A stretch of DNA of 8,106 nt from UBA8296 sp031581145 (GCA_031581145.1 JAVLBP010000033.1:1-8106); one strand, 5' to 3'. Positions 1 to 6,872 are shown, numbered from the stretch's first letter. Numbers and translations: made by a program. The notes: generated from the letters alone by a model not told the origin.

Positions 1-843
1 CTCACTAAGCTGAGCGCGCTTTGTATTACTCTTGAGTAGGGCGACTTTATATTCCGGCGGCAAGCACGGCTTGAAAACAGCCGATGATGTCGTTCCTCGC
101 TTTTCATAAAACCAGTTATTGATTTCGGTTAGAATCACTGGCCTATCTCTATGCAGCCATTTGGAGGCTCCACGAAAAAAGAAATCCTCATGACCCTCAA
201 TGTCGACCTTTGCCACTCGAAATACCCCCCCGCTCTTCAAGCACAGTGTCGAAGCTTCGAATAGGCACTTCTATAGTCCAAAATCCCCGTCAGCGACCTG
301 AGAAATAGCAATTGAAGCGTTACCAGTCACTGACCCCATTTCAAAGTCTTCACGTAACACAAGTTGTGCCGGACCCTCTGTGTCTGACAACCCAACTTGC
401 TGAATCTGCACTCGATCCTCCAAATCGTTCAGCGCCGCATTTTCCAGAATTCGAGCTGCGTTCTTTGGCATAGGCTCGAAACACAAACTATGCGTGTTGG
501 CAAGTCCAGCCACAACACGGATACCGTACATTCCGATATTAGCGCCAACGTCGAGAAAATTTCCGCCAACCGACGAGAGCAGATTCCGCAGTAGATTGAT
601 TGCGGCGTCGTCATAGTGCCCAGAGTAAAATGCCCACCATTCCGTTTGTGATCGTAAATCTATGCGCATTCTTGTCCCGTCTCGCATCTGCGCGATCTGA
701 ATGGGATGCACACCTGCGTTGAGAAATGCGCGATTGATACGGCGGGAAACACGGCCAGCACCCCTTACGTCTGAAATCGGACGGATAGCATGTGCATAGG
801 CAACTTGAACTCCCAAAGTAAATTCTGTCAAGTGCATTATCAT
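1..843 (-). pseudogene. FkbM-family SAM-dependent methyltransferase, frame-disrupted and cut by the left window edge
   Basis: The family transfers a methyl group from S-adenosylmethionine, usually to a sugar or natural-product hydroxyl, which fits a polysaccharide locus. The first reading frame runs from ATG at 843 to a TAG at 271-273 (190 aa). It shows the SAM-binding motif FLDVGANIGMYG (residues 96-107) and the acidic motif FEPMP (122-126). The similarity then continues in a different frame, as VPIRSFDTVLEE, and returns to the original frame after a run of seven G (225-231), where KVDIEGHE and TEINNWFYEKRG are read to the window edge. The first switch must lie between 274 and 289, because the second frame has a TGA at 290-292. 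A missing T in the T4 run and one extra G in the G7 run would explain both. The gene is either decayed or carries two homopolymer sequencing errors. The start has no clear ribosome binding site. The C-terminal end is outside the window. Confidence 0.8.
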
Positions 844-898
844 AAATTCAACGCTGCAACAGTAGGACTCATATTGTTTATTGAAACAGTATTAAGAC

Positions 899-1165
899 TC
901 AACCCACATGCAAATCCAAGCCTCGTCTAGCCACAAACTCGTCACGAAAGGCGATGGTTTCGGGGAAGTTGTGCCCCGTGTCCACATGAAGTACTTTAAA
1001 CGGGATAGGCGCTGGGTAAAACGCTTTCTCGGCCAGGTGAATGAGCAAAATCGAGTCCTTGCCCCCCGAAAACAGGATGGCAGGGCGCTCAAATTGCGCT
1101 TTTATCTCCCGAAAGACATAGATGGCCTCGCTTTCAAGGGCCTGAAGGTGTTTATTAATTGTCAT
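899..1165 (-). pseudogene. cysD: CysD-like sulfate adenylyltransferase subunit 2, N-terminal fragment
   Basis: CysD, with the GTPase CysN, makes adenosine 5'-phosphosulfate from ATP and sulfate. In polysaccharide loci this can supply activated sulfate for sulfated sugars. The 88 aa match the beginning of CysD: an N-terminal helix with LESEAIYVFRE, the PP-loop SGGKDS (33-38), KAFYPAP, and HVDTGHNFPE (60-69). Similarity stops at LDLHV, followed by a TGA. Full-length family members have about 300 residues, so about two thirds is missing, and none of the rest appears in any frame before fkbM begins 55 bp further on. The ATG at 1165 lies two bases after the stop of the WecA-type gene, with GAGTAGGA just upstream as a possible ribosome binding site, so it was probably translated as part of that operon. 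It is likely non-functional as an adenylyltransferase. A short stand-alone product cannot be excluded. Confidence 0.8.
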
Positions 1166-1167
1166 TC

Positions 1168-2310
1168 CTACTCTTCACCGATATCCCCTCGCACAATTCG
1201 ATAAATCATATAGGGCACAATCTCAAGGGCCAAAAGGAACAGGACCATCACATTAAGCATCACCAAAAAGGCCAGGGTAATGGACATGACTTGCCCAAGC
1301 AAAATAGCCGCTGCAACCATCATCAGCGACCAAACCACGCAGACCATCGTTGCGACCCCATGGGAGAGGCCTTGTTGGAGCAGGATATGGTGGATATGTT
1401 TTTGATCCGCTGTGAAGGGTGATTGCCCCCTCACCATCCGAAATACCATGACTTGTAGTAAGTCAAAGAGTGGAATACATAGTAGTGCCATGGCATAAAT
1501 CGGTGCAATGGGCGCAAGGGTTTCTCCGACTGGAGTTGGCGTTAGCGATGTAGTGGAAATACGAAGGAACATTAATGCTTGTATCGCCACCATATACCCA
1601 ACACTGACAGATCCAGCATCGCCCATGAAGACAGAGGCTGGTTGTTTGTTGTGAAGAACAAAACCCGCAAGCGATGCACCAAACAAACAACTCACCGCTG
1701 CCCAAAGTGGCTCCTCAAAAGCGATAAATCCAATACAAAACCCTACAGACGCCAAAATGGCCATGCTTGCGGCTAGCCCATCAATGCCATCGATAAGATT
1801 GTATGCATTAATGATGGTCATCATGGCAAAAATCCCTACTAAAGATGCAACCGGAGCAGGAATACTCTGAATGCCAAACAACCCCACAAAAGTGCTCACC
1901 TCAAGCTCAAGTACCCATACCGTTGCCACAGAAATCACAAAATGAGCGAACAGACGTATGTGCGGTGAAATGGCCATAAAATCATCTTTTAGTCCGATCA
2001 GCAACACCAAGCAAAGCCCAAAAATGAGATAATTAAGATGTTCTATGGTGTGATGTGCACTGAAAAACAGGATCGATGCAAGGAAAACCGCAACAAAAAT
2101 TACGCCTCCAGAGGTTGCAACAGCATGTTTGTGAACTTTACGGCTTATTGTGGGCTTATCCACCCATCCTCGCTCATGGCATAGCTTGATAAAAGGGAAG
2201 TACAATAAATAGGAGGAAAGGAATGTCAACACCGTGAAAATGAGGATTTCGCTAGACACACTGATTCCCAGACTTTGAAGCGTAAAGGTTGCCATAAATG
2301 TCACAGACAT
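1168..2310 (-). CDS. WecA/TagO-type undecaprenyl-phosphate sugar-1-phosphate transferase
   Basis: A multipass inner-membrane enzyme of the MraY/WecA family. It transfers a sugar-1-phosphate from a UDP-sugar to undecaprenyl phosphate, the first step of many O-antigen and exopolysaccharide pathways. Diagnostic motifs, numbered from a possible TTG start at 2325, are the first cytoplasmic loop HKHAVATSGG (65-74), the acidic GLKDDF (111-116), NAYNLIDGIDGL (173-184), FMGDAGS (233-239) and the HIHH signature (310-313) typical of the WecA branch over MraY. About ten hydrophobic segments span the rest, and the length of about 380 aa is normal. The ATG at 2310 is chosen here. TTG at 2325 and ATG at 2295 share the frame, and none has a good ribosome binding site. 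The start lies inside a 15-bp tandem repeat. The sugar donor cannot be read from sequence. Stop TAG at 1168-1170 is 2 bp from the cysD fragment. Confidence 0.92.
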   Translation of the reverse strand: MSVTFMATFTLQSLGISVSSEILIFTVLTFLSSYLLYFPFIKLCHERGWVDKPTISRKVHKHAVATSGGVIFVAVFLASILFFSAHHTIEHLNYLIFGLCLVLLIGLKDDFMAISPHIRLFAHFVISVATVWVLELEVSTFVGLFGIQSIPAPVASLVGIFAMMTIINAYNLIDGIDGLAASMAILASVGFCIGFIAFEEPLWAAVSCLFGASLAGFVLHNKQPASVFMGDAGSVSVGYMVAIQALMFLRISTTSLTPTPVGETLAPIAPIYAMALLCIPLFDLLQVMVFRMVRGQSPFTADQKHIHHILLQQGLSHGVATMVCVVWSLMMVAAAILLGQVMSITLAFLVMLNVMVLFLLALEIVPYMIYRIVRGDIGEE

Positions 2311-2348
2311 GAACGTCACAGCCAAAAAGTCACTGTCATGAACGTCAC
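2290..2348 (-). repeat. 15-bp tandem repeat over the wecA-type gene start
   Basis: Four units read on the minus strand as GTGACGTTCATGACA (2334-2348), GTGACTTTTTGGCT (2320-2333), GTGACGTTCATGTCT (2305-2319) and GTGACATTTATGGCA (2290-2304). The second unit has only 14 bases. Units 3 and 4 each provide an in-frame ATG, at 2310 and 2295. Unit 1 provides an ATG at 2339 in another frame, which terminates after seven codons. A 17-bp stretch (TGGCTGTGACGTTCATG) occurs twice, at 2308-2324 and 2337-2353. Confidence 0.9.
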
Positions 2349-2360
2349 AGCCAGACGATC

Positions 2361-3023
2361 TTATCTCCTACGTTCAATGACCCCAAGGATCCAAAGCGTG
2401 ACTGTGACAGAGCTTCCAACAGTCAATACGGTTTGAGTCACATCTAGAATATCACGGTACAGAGGTGGATTGGGTTCCTCCGTTTCGACGAGTAAAATGT
2501 CTTCGTTTTGTAGGATGGGTAATTCACCGGTGCCATCTAGGATCTCAGAGAGTTTGACCTCGGAGGCCAAATATCGACTTTGACCATCCTCACGAAGTCT
2601 AGAAATCGTGAATCGAACTTCAGGGCGCTCTTGTTCTCGGATCAACACATCGGGCCGCTTAAGTTGACCTACAGCACTTGGGCCACCAGCAAACAGCATC
2701 ACATCTTCTACGTTCACCGAGGGCTCCACAAAGTAAAATCCTTGATTTTGTACCGATCCAAGCACCAGGACCCTAATACTGGGTTGACCTGCTCGTACAA
2801 ATCGGTACACATTTGGGAGTTGATCACTAAGAAGTGGCAGACGCGTGAGTTCGTTACCCTCAGAAGGGATTTGACGATCTTGAGCGTGTGTGGTTGATGG
2901 CATGGCCCATAAAGCCACCATGAAGAGCCCTACCAGAGGATACACTAGAGGATACACTGGAATCTTACGTAACACATTGGAAAAGCAAGGTCTATAATTC
3001 ATCTGATTGTGGTTTTTAAACAT
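2361..3023 (-). CDS. Secreted SLBB-domain protein of the polysaccharide export type
   Basis: Probably an envelope component of polysaccharide export, related to the SLBB part of Wza-like outer-membrane exporters. From the ATG at 3023 it has 220 aa. It begins with a signal peptide: Arg/Lys near residues 19-20, a hydrophobic core rich in Val/Leu, and THA-QD around 45-49 as a likely cleavage site. An SLBB/beta-grasp-like segment follows, with IRVLVLGSVQNQGFYFV and the VNVEDVMLFAGGP loop, then PILQNEDILLVET, which resembles the end of an SLBB domain. A hydrophobic segment near the C-terminus ends in IERRR. No N-terminal Poly_export (PES) domain and no lipobox are visible, so it is shorter than Wza. 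A frame open from 3104 exists but would overlap the kinase gene by 89 bp. ATG at 3023 overlaps the kinase stop as ATGTTTAA, suggesting translational coupling. ATG at 3002 is a further candidate. Family assignment is moderately sure; the exact role is inferred. Confidence 0.78.
   Translation of the reverse strand: MFKNHNQMNYRPCFSNVLRKIPVYPLVYPLVGLFMVALWAMPSTTHAQDRQIPSEGNELTRLPLLSDQLPNVYRFVRAGQPSIRVLVLGSVQNQGFYFVEPSVNVEDVMLFAGGPSAVGQLKRPDVLIREQERPEVRFTISRLREDGQSRYLASEVKLSEILDGTGELPILQNEDILLVETEEPNPPLYRDILDVTQTVLTVGSSVTVTLWILGVIERRR
2935..2958 (-). repeat. 12-bp tandem duplication in the signal peptide of the SLBB protein
   Basis: AGAGGATACACT occurs twice in direct succession on the plus strand, at 2935-2946 and 2947-2958. 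It encodes the duplicated VYPLVYPL in the hydrophobic core of the signal peptide and keeps the frame. Confidence 0.9.
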
Positions 3024-5844
3024 GCGTCGATTCTTCATCTCTGTAGGAGATTCGATAATCCTTACTGTAGCCATATTTTGACGATCGTTTCCCCCTGTAG
3101 ACATACGCGTACTGGTAGGAGTCTCGGTATCTCGTATCTGTGGTGTACGTCATCAACCCTTCTTGCTTGTAGGGATTAAAATAGTTGAGTGCGGCACCAA
3201 GGATGGGAATGTCCAGTTTGGCAAGCTCTTCATAAATGGATTGAAGGTGTCCAGTTTTACTCTCATTGGCTTTGGATATAATGACCACTCCACTACAATG
3301 GGCGCCAATAAACAACGCATCTGAAACTGCTTGGATTGGCGGGGTGTCAATAATAACGCGGTCATAGTCAGATTGCAGCGCTTCAATGGTGGTTGCCATG
3401 CGCTTTGAGCTTACCAACTCTGCAGGGTTTTCGACCCGTTGCCCCGCTGTGAGCACATCAAGATTTGGGATGTTCGACGCCGTCAAAGCCTCTTGAAGAC
3501 CGACATGAGTACCCAAGACATCACTCAGCCCATGTGTAACCTCGAGCCCTAGCGCTCGAGCCACTCTTGGTTTATGCAAATCGGCATCCACAAGGGCCAC
3601 ATTTTCGCCAGATTGGGCAAAGGTAATGGCTAGATTTAGGGCTGTAATGGTTTTTCCTTCCGCCGGTAAAGACGACGTCACTAGGAGAACCTCATTACCC
3701 TGATCAACATTGGTGTAGCTTAGTGAGGCACGAATCCTTCGAAACGCCTCTGCCCCTTGAGACATAGGATCTAGATAACAAATGGCGTCTAATTGTATGT
3801 TCTTGCCACGCTTGTTTTCTGCAGGGCTTTGTTTCGTGCTTTCTGTGTCGCTGGTAGAGCCATTGTATGTGTCGCCGTTGGAACTACTGTCAACGCCATT
3901 TTGCGCGCCATTATAAACGCCATTACTAACGCCATCATGAGAGCCGTTTTGAGTGGCTTTTTGATGGGCGAAGTACCCTTCAAGATCGGGTACAACACCA
4001 AGAAAATTCAGCCCAAGGTCTTTGATGTGTTGGGGCGTGCGGATTTTATCATCCAGGGCATGACGCAACAACACAAATCCTCCCCCTAGCATGAATCCAA
4101 GTATGGCCCCTATCAACGTGATTCGGGCACGATTGGGTGAGATAGGAATTTCAGGCAACGATGCTTGCTGTATCACTTGGAAACGCTCTGTCTGAGTCTC
4201 TAGCGCGTACTGCGTGTCTTGGAGTTTTTGCAGTAGGGTTTCATACAGCGACTCAGAGAATCCCAACTGTTTTTGACGCAGTTGCAAATCAAGGACCCTG
4301 TCGAGCAACCCAAAATATTGAGACTGTATGGTATCAATCTCGTTACGTAAAAATGTGGCTTGTTGACCCAAATTCTGCACGTTGGATTCTTGCTCCTCAA
4401 TATCTCTACGCAATTGGAGAATGTAGTCGGTGACAGACTCCTCACTTAGCCCCTGCTGCTCGTTGACATTGTCCACATACTGTTTCTGATATTCCTGTTT
4501 TTTTTGCTCCAAATAATCGATCCGCTCGACGATGACACTGTATTCAGGATTTCTAGAAGGATCTTCCGCTAGGAGTGAATCCTCCACTAGATAGGATTCT
4601 GAGCGAATTTGAAGCTCAAGGATCGATTCATTTAGGTATTCAATCCAATTTCGAGTCGTGTTGACTTGATTATTGGCGAGCATGGTCAGCGCATACTCTT
4701 TCTCTTGTTCCAGCCTCTTAATGATATCCGTGGTCAACTCCCGCTGAAATTCGATTTCTGTGAGTTCATTCTCTAATTGCCTCAATTCGGCTGTCGTTAA
4801 CTCGCCTGTTTCATCGGTAACAAGCTCCCAATCGCCCCTTTTTAAGCCGTTGATCTCCGCAGCTCGCGCCTCAATATCTTGATTGCGACTATTAACCATA
4901 TCGGTGAGGTATTCTTCTGCGGTTTTGAGGTTGCGAGAGGTTTCCTCTTTATCATAACGAATGGTTTGTGTGACATAGGCGGATACAAGCCTTTGAGCTT
5001 GATATGGAGAGGTGGATTCAGAGCGTATTTGAAGCATGCTTACGTCGTTGTCTTGTCGACCTCCTGACTGCAATTCTCTTATGTCAACCATACCTGGTAA
5101 AGATTGAAGCAAAGTTGTCACCATGCGTTGCCTTTGTTGTTGTGACAGTGAGTCAAACACCGTGTGAAACGTGTATTTGTTGGATGGATCATACATACCT
5201 GCTTGTCCCATTGCCGTGGAGGCACTCCCCGTTTGATTAGTCGAATCAGATATTGTAGCTGGCAGTGTAGTCCAATTGTCACTATCAAGGTAAGATGAGA
5301 ATAACGGCAACGGTTCACCATCCATGCCCAAGGGATTCATCAGAAGCTGTTGAAGTACGTTCTCAGTAATGGCCTCAGTATTACGAATTAATTCGATTTC
5401 TAGACTCACAGGGTCTTTCTCTTGTCCTGTGTTCATGGTTTGTGTGACAGGATTCAACAATTCCAATTCATCGGGACGCTCTTGCTTAATCACAAGCTTG
5501 GACGTAGAAACGTACTCATTGGGTAGGGTGATCACGATCGCGATGGTTGCAAGAAGGACAGTCCCGCCAATGAGTGCAATGAGCTTTTTATTTAGCCAGA
5601 GAACATTCCACAGCTCCTTTAGATTGATTTCCTCGCTACCATAGAGTGAATCTTTGTCGTAGAGCGCACCTTTAGGTTGATACTCACCATAGCCAGGCCC
5701 GTATTTACCAGGTCCGTATTTACCAGGCCCATTACCGTTAGATCCGGGGTATCCAGAGCCGGGATGTCCAGACCCAGTATTACCAGACCCATTATTACCA
5801 GACCCGTTGGAGCCACCCTTCTTGTTCATATTTTGGTTATTCAT
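3016..5844 (-). CDS. Wzc/GumC-type polysaccharide co-polymerase with C-terminal tyrosine autokinase
   Basis: An inner-membrane protein controlling chain length and export of a surface polysaccharide. Its 942 aa are: a Gly/Asn/Tyr-rich cytoplasmic tail (1-60) made of pentapeptide repeats; a Wzz domain whose first membrane helix is about 86-107; a long periplasmic part with coiled-coil segments (about 300-555); a GNVR-type PEIPISPNRA (564-573); a second helix (574-594); a cytoplasmic Asn/Gly linker (627-680) with 12-bp repeats; and a BY-kinase domain. Kinase motifs are Walker A SSLPAEGKT (724-732, Lys731), Walker A' VDAD (752-755) and Walker B VIIDTPP (830-836, Asp833). The last 57 residues hold 12 tyrosines, the usual autophosphorylation cluster. 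Wzc proteins are usually about 720 aa; the tail, the linker and apparent periplasmic insertions (near 175-225) account for the excess. The start ATG at 5844 has only a weak GTGA upstream. It heads the leftward gene cluster. Confidence 0.95.
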   Translation of the reverse strand: MNNQNMNKKGGSNGSGNNGSGNTGSGHPGSGYPGSNGNGPGKYGPGKYGPGYGEYQPKGALYDKDSLYGSEEINLKELWNVLWLNKKLIALIGGTVLLATIAIVITLPNEYVSTSKLVIKQERPDELELLNPVTQTMNTGQEKDPVSLEIELIRNTEAITENVLQQLLMNPLGMDGEPLPLFSSYLDSDNWTTLPATISDSTNQTGSASTAMGQAGMYDPSNKYTFHTVFDSLSQQQRQRMVTTLLQSLPGMVDIRELQSGGRQDNDVSMLQIRSESTSPYQAQRLVSAYVTQTIRYDKEETSRNLKTAEEYLTDMVNSRNQDIEARAAEINGLKRGDWELVTDETGELTTAELRQLENELTEIEFQRELTTDIIKRLEQEKEYALTMLANNQVNTTRNWIEYLNESILELQIRSESYLVEDSLLAEDPSRNPEYSVIVERIDYLEQKKQEYQKQYVDNVNEQQGLSEESVTDYILQLRRDIEEQESNVQNLGQQATFLRNEIDTIQSQYFGLLDRVLDLQLRQKQLGFSESLYETLLQKLQDTQYALETQTERFQVIQQASLPEIPISPNRARITLIGAILGFMLGGGFVLLRHALDDKIRTPQHIKDLGLNFLGVVPDLEGYFAHQKATQNGSHDGVSNGVYNGAQNGVDSSSNGDTYNGSTSDTESTKQSPAENKRGKNIQLDAICYLDPMSQGAEAFRRIRASLSYTNVDQGNEVLLVTSSLPAEGKTITALNLAITFAQSGENVALVDADLHKPRVARALGLEVTHGLSDVLGTHVGLQEALTASNIPNLDVLTAGQRVENPAELVSSKRMATTIEALQSDYDRVIIDTPPIQAVSDALFIGAHCSGVVIISKANESKTGHLQSIYEELAKLDIPILGAALNYFNPYKQEGLMTYTTDTRYRDSYQYAYVYRGKRSSKYGYSKDYRISYRDEESTHV
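3892..3951 (-). repeat. 12-bp tandem repeat in the cytoplasmic linker of the Wzc-type kinase
   Basis: Five 12-bp units on the plus strand: AACGCCATTTTG, CGCGCCATTATA, AACGCCATTACT, AACGCCATCATG and AGAGCCGTTTTG. They encode Asn-Gly tetrapeptides of the form xNGx (HDGV, SNGV, YNGA, QNGV) between the second membrane helix and the kinase domain. Less exact Asn/Gly/Ser codons continue on both sides. Confidence 0.85.
5693..5812 (-). repeat. 15-bp tandem repeat, eight units, in the N-terminus of the Wzc-type kinase
   Basis: Eight consecutive 15-bp units begin at 5693, 5708, 5723, 5738, 5753, 5768, 5783 and 5798. The best conserved are CCAGGCCCGTATTTA, CCAGGTCCGTATTTA, CCAGACCCAGTATTA and CCAGACCCATTATTA. 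They encode pentapeptides such as GSGNN, GSGNT, GSGHP, GSGYP and GPGKY in the cytoplasmic tail ahead of the first membrane helix. Confidence 0.9.
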
Positions 5845-5906
5845 TCACTTGTGCTAATCTTGATCGTGCGTGTAAAATGTTTTTTTAAAAATCCTGCCAA
5901 AACTTC
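5845..5906. promoter_or_regulatory. Divergent promoter region between the kinase gene and the metallophosphoesterase gene
   Basis: The 62-bp gap must hold the 5' signals for two diverging genes unless they lie within the coding regions. For the leftward gene, TTGGCA (plus 5895-5900, read on the minus strand) stands 17 bp from a poor TTTTAC (5872-5877). For the rightward gene, TTGTGC (5849-5854) stands 18 bp from TAAAAT (5873-5878). The two proposals overlap and neither is strong. A T7/A4 tract lies at 5880-5890. Neither gene has a convincing ribosome binding site here. Confidence 0.3.
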
Positions 5907-6620
5907 ATGGCAAAACTCCTTGTGATTTCCGACGTCCATGGATCCATGGATGCCCTTGATGCTTTGAACGATCGACTGGATGTCAATCGTGTCGATAAAA
6001 TCCTTTGCTTGGGTGACATGGTTGGGTATGGTCCAGAGCCAAATGAGGTCATGGCGCAATTACGCGACTGGAACGCAGAGTGTGTGTTGGGTAATCATGA
6101 TGCTGCGTTGCTAAAAGACAGAGGCGTTGACTTGGATGAACACTTCACAGGGAGTAATAAAGCGATGCTTCGGCTCACTCGTGACTTAATTGATGGGGAC
6201 AATTATCAATGGCTGCAATCTCTACCTTTTGTATTACAAGGCACCCTTGACGGATATACTTATATCGCAAGTCACTCAAACCCAATACATCCGACGTCTT
6301 GGGAACGCATCGTGGAGGTGCACAGGTGCCAACAATTGTTGACTCAAATTGATGCGGACATTGAACTCTGTTTTTTGGGCCATACGCATCAATCTGGAAT
6401 TGTCACGGAAAATATGCGGATGATTGTGAACCCAGGCTATATGTTTCATGCAAAATCACCTTTCTCGCAACCCTCTTTCTTTACCTTTGACACAGCGTCT
6501 TCAACGTATGATCTTGAATATTTGGAGTTTGATATAGACCCTATCATCTCAAAGCTACAGATCCTTGGTTTCTCACAGCGTGAAGCAGTGGAATTAGTGG
6601 GTATTCGACCCATTAAATAG
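5907..6620 (+). CDS. Calcineurin-like metallophosphoesterase (Metallophos_2 / YfcE-MJ0936 type)
   Basis: A soluble, cytoplasmic, two-metal phosphoesterase of 237 aa, with no signal peptide or membrane segment. All family metal-binding motifs are visible: SDVHG (8-12; Asp9, His11), GDMVGYGPEPNEV (36-48; Asp37), GNHD (62-65), ASH (121-123) and GHTH (158-161), followed by NPG (175-177). Members cleave a range of phosphodiesters and phosphomonoesters, including cyclic nucleotides, dinucleoside polyphosphates and phosphoproteins, so the substrate cannot be assigned. The gene starts 62 bp from the kinase gene and points away from it. The arrangement makes a phosphatase role in the polysaccharide locus possible, but this is inference. 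The ATG at 5907 gives the conserved beta-strand MAKLLVISD at once, so the start is secure despite no Shine-Dalgarno sequence. A tandem TCCATGGA octamer lies within the first catalytic motif. Confidence 0.92.
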   Translation: MAKLLVISDVHGSMDALDALNDRLDVNRVDKILCLGDMVGYGPEPNEVMAQLRDWNAECVLGNHDAALLKDRGVDLDEHFTGSNKAMLRLTRDLIDGDNYQWLQSLPFVLQGTLDGYTYIASHSNPIHPTSWERIVEVHRCQQLLTQIDADIELCFLGHTHQSGIVTENMRMIVNPGYMFHAKSPFSQPSFFTFDTASSTYDLEYLEFDIDPIISKLQILGFSQREAVELVGIRPIK

Positions 6621-6730
6621 CTTTGAGATTCAACTATCAAAAAAGTCCCTCTACAAAACGTTGAATCAGGTATTTGCGCGTGTTCAAAATTAACGCGTTC
6701 GATTTATTGATTTAGGATATAGCTCCGCTG

Positions 6731-6743
6731 TTGTGACTCACAA
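6731..6743. promoter_or_regulatory. Short dyad TTGTGA-C-TCACAA, possible operator
   Basis: The two 6-base arms are perfect inverted copies around one central base. Related dyads occur at 6787-6795 (TGTG-T-CACA) and 6930-6940 (TGTG-ATA-CACA), all before the NusG paralogue. The last one covers the bases just ahead of its ATG. It could be a transcription-factor site, but there is no direct evidence. Confidence 0.3.
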
Positions 6744-6843
6744 CACATTTAAATCTACTTTACATTGACTAAGTACAGCTATTCGCTGTGTCACAAATAT
6801 CCTTACACAATTCTCAAGTATACATGTTGATCACTGAATAAAA

Positions 6844-6872
6844 TTGACATTCAATAAAACAACATCTACCAA
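6844..6872 (+). promoter_or_regulatory. Possible promoter of the NusG paralogue
   Basis: A perfect -35-like TTGACA (6844-6849) is followed at 17 bp by a poor -10 (TACCAA, 6867-6872). The surrounding DNA is very AT-rich, so a match may be due to chance. It would give a leader of roughly 65 bases. Confidence 0.25.

Noticed and set aside
274..289. Programmed -1 ribosomal frameshift in fkbM at the T4 run
   Set aside because: A P-site TTT could re-pair after slipping, but there is no standard X-XXY-YYZ heptamer, and a second, opposite shift would be needed 50 bp later. Two indels or sequencing errors are simpler.
2290..2353. CRP-type operator from the TGTGAC/GTCACA copies before wecA
   Set aside because: The half-sites are direct repeats spaced 14-15 bp, not inverted with a 6-bp spacer, and are explained by the tandem repeat.
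2361..3104. Longer SLBB protein starting at 3104
   Set aside because: The added 27 codons lie over the kinase C-terminal coding region and place non-signal residues before the signal peptide. ATG at 3023 or 3002 is more likely.
3892..3951. CRISPR-like array
   Set aside because: Units are 12 bp with no spacers and encode in-frame protein repeats.
2227..5844. RfaH ops element (GGCGGTAGC-like) or other recruitment site in the glycan cluster leader
   Set aside because: No such sequence was found by eye in the 62-bp leader or at the gene junctions.
5677..5925. Plus-strand reading frame of 82 codons opposite the kinase start
   Set aside because: It is a shadow of the 15-bp repeat on the other strand; its TRPxxTRP pattern comes from the repeat, and it runs across the divergent promoter region into the phosphoesterase gene.
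5936..5951. Tandem TCCATGGA palindromes as a regulatory site
   Set aside because: They encode the required VHGSMD of the first phosphoesterase motif, so coding constraint explains them.
6621..6700. Rho-independent terminator after the phosphoesterase gene
   Set aside because: The inverted repeats are short with long or bulged loops and lack a following T run.
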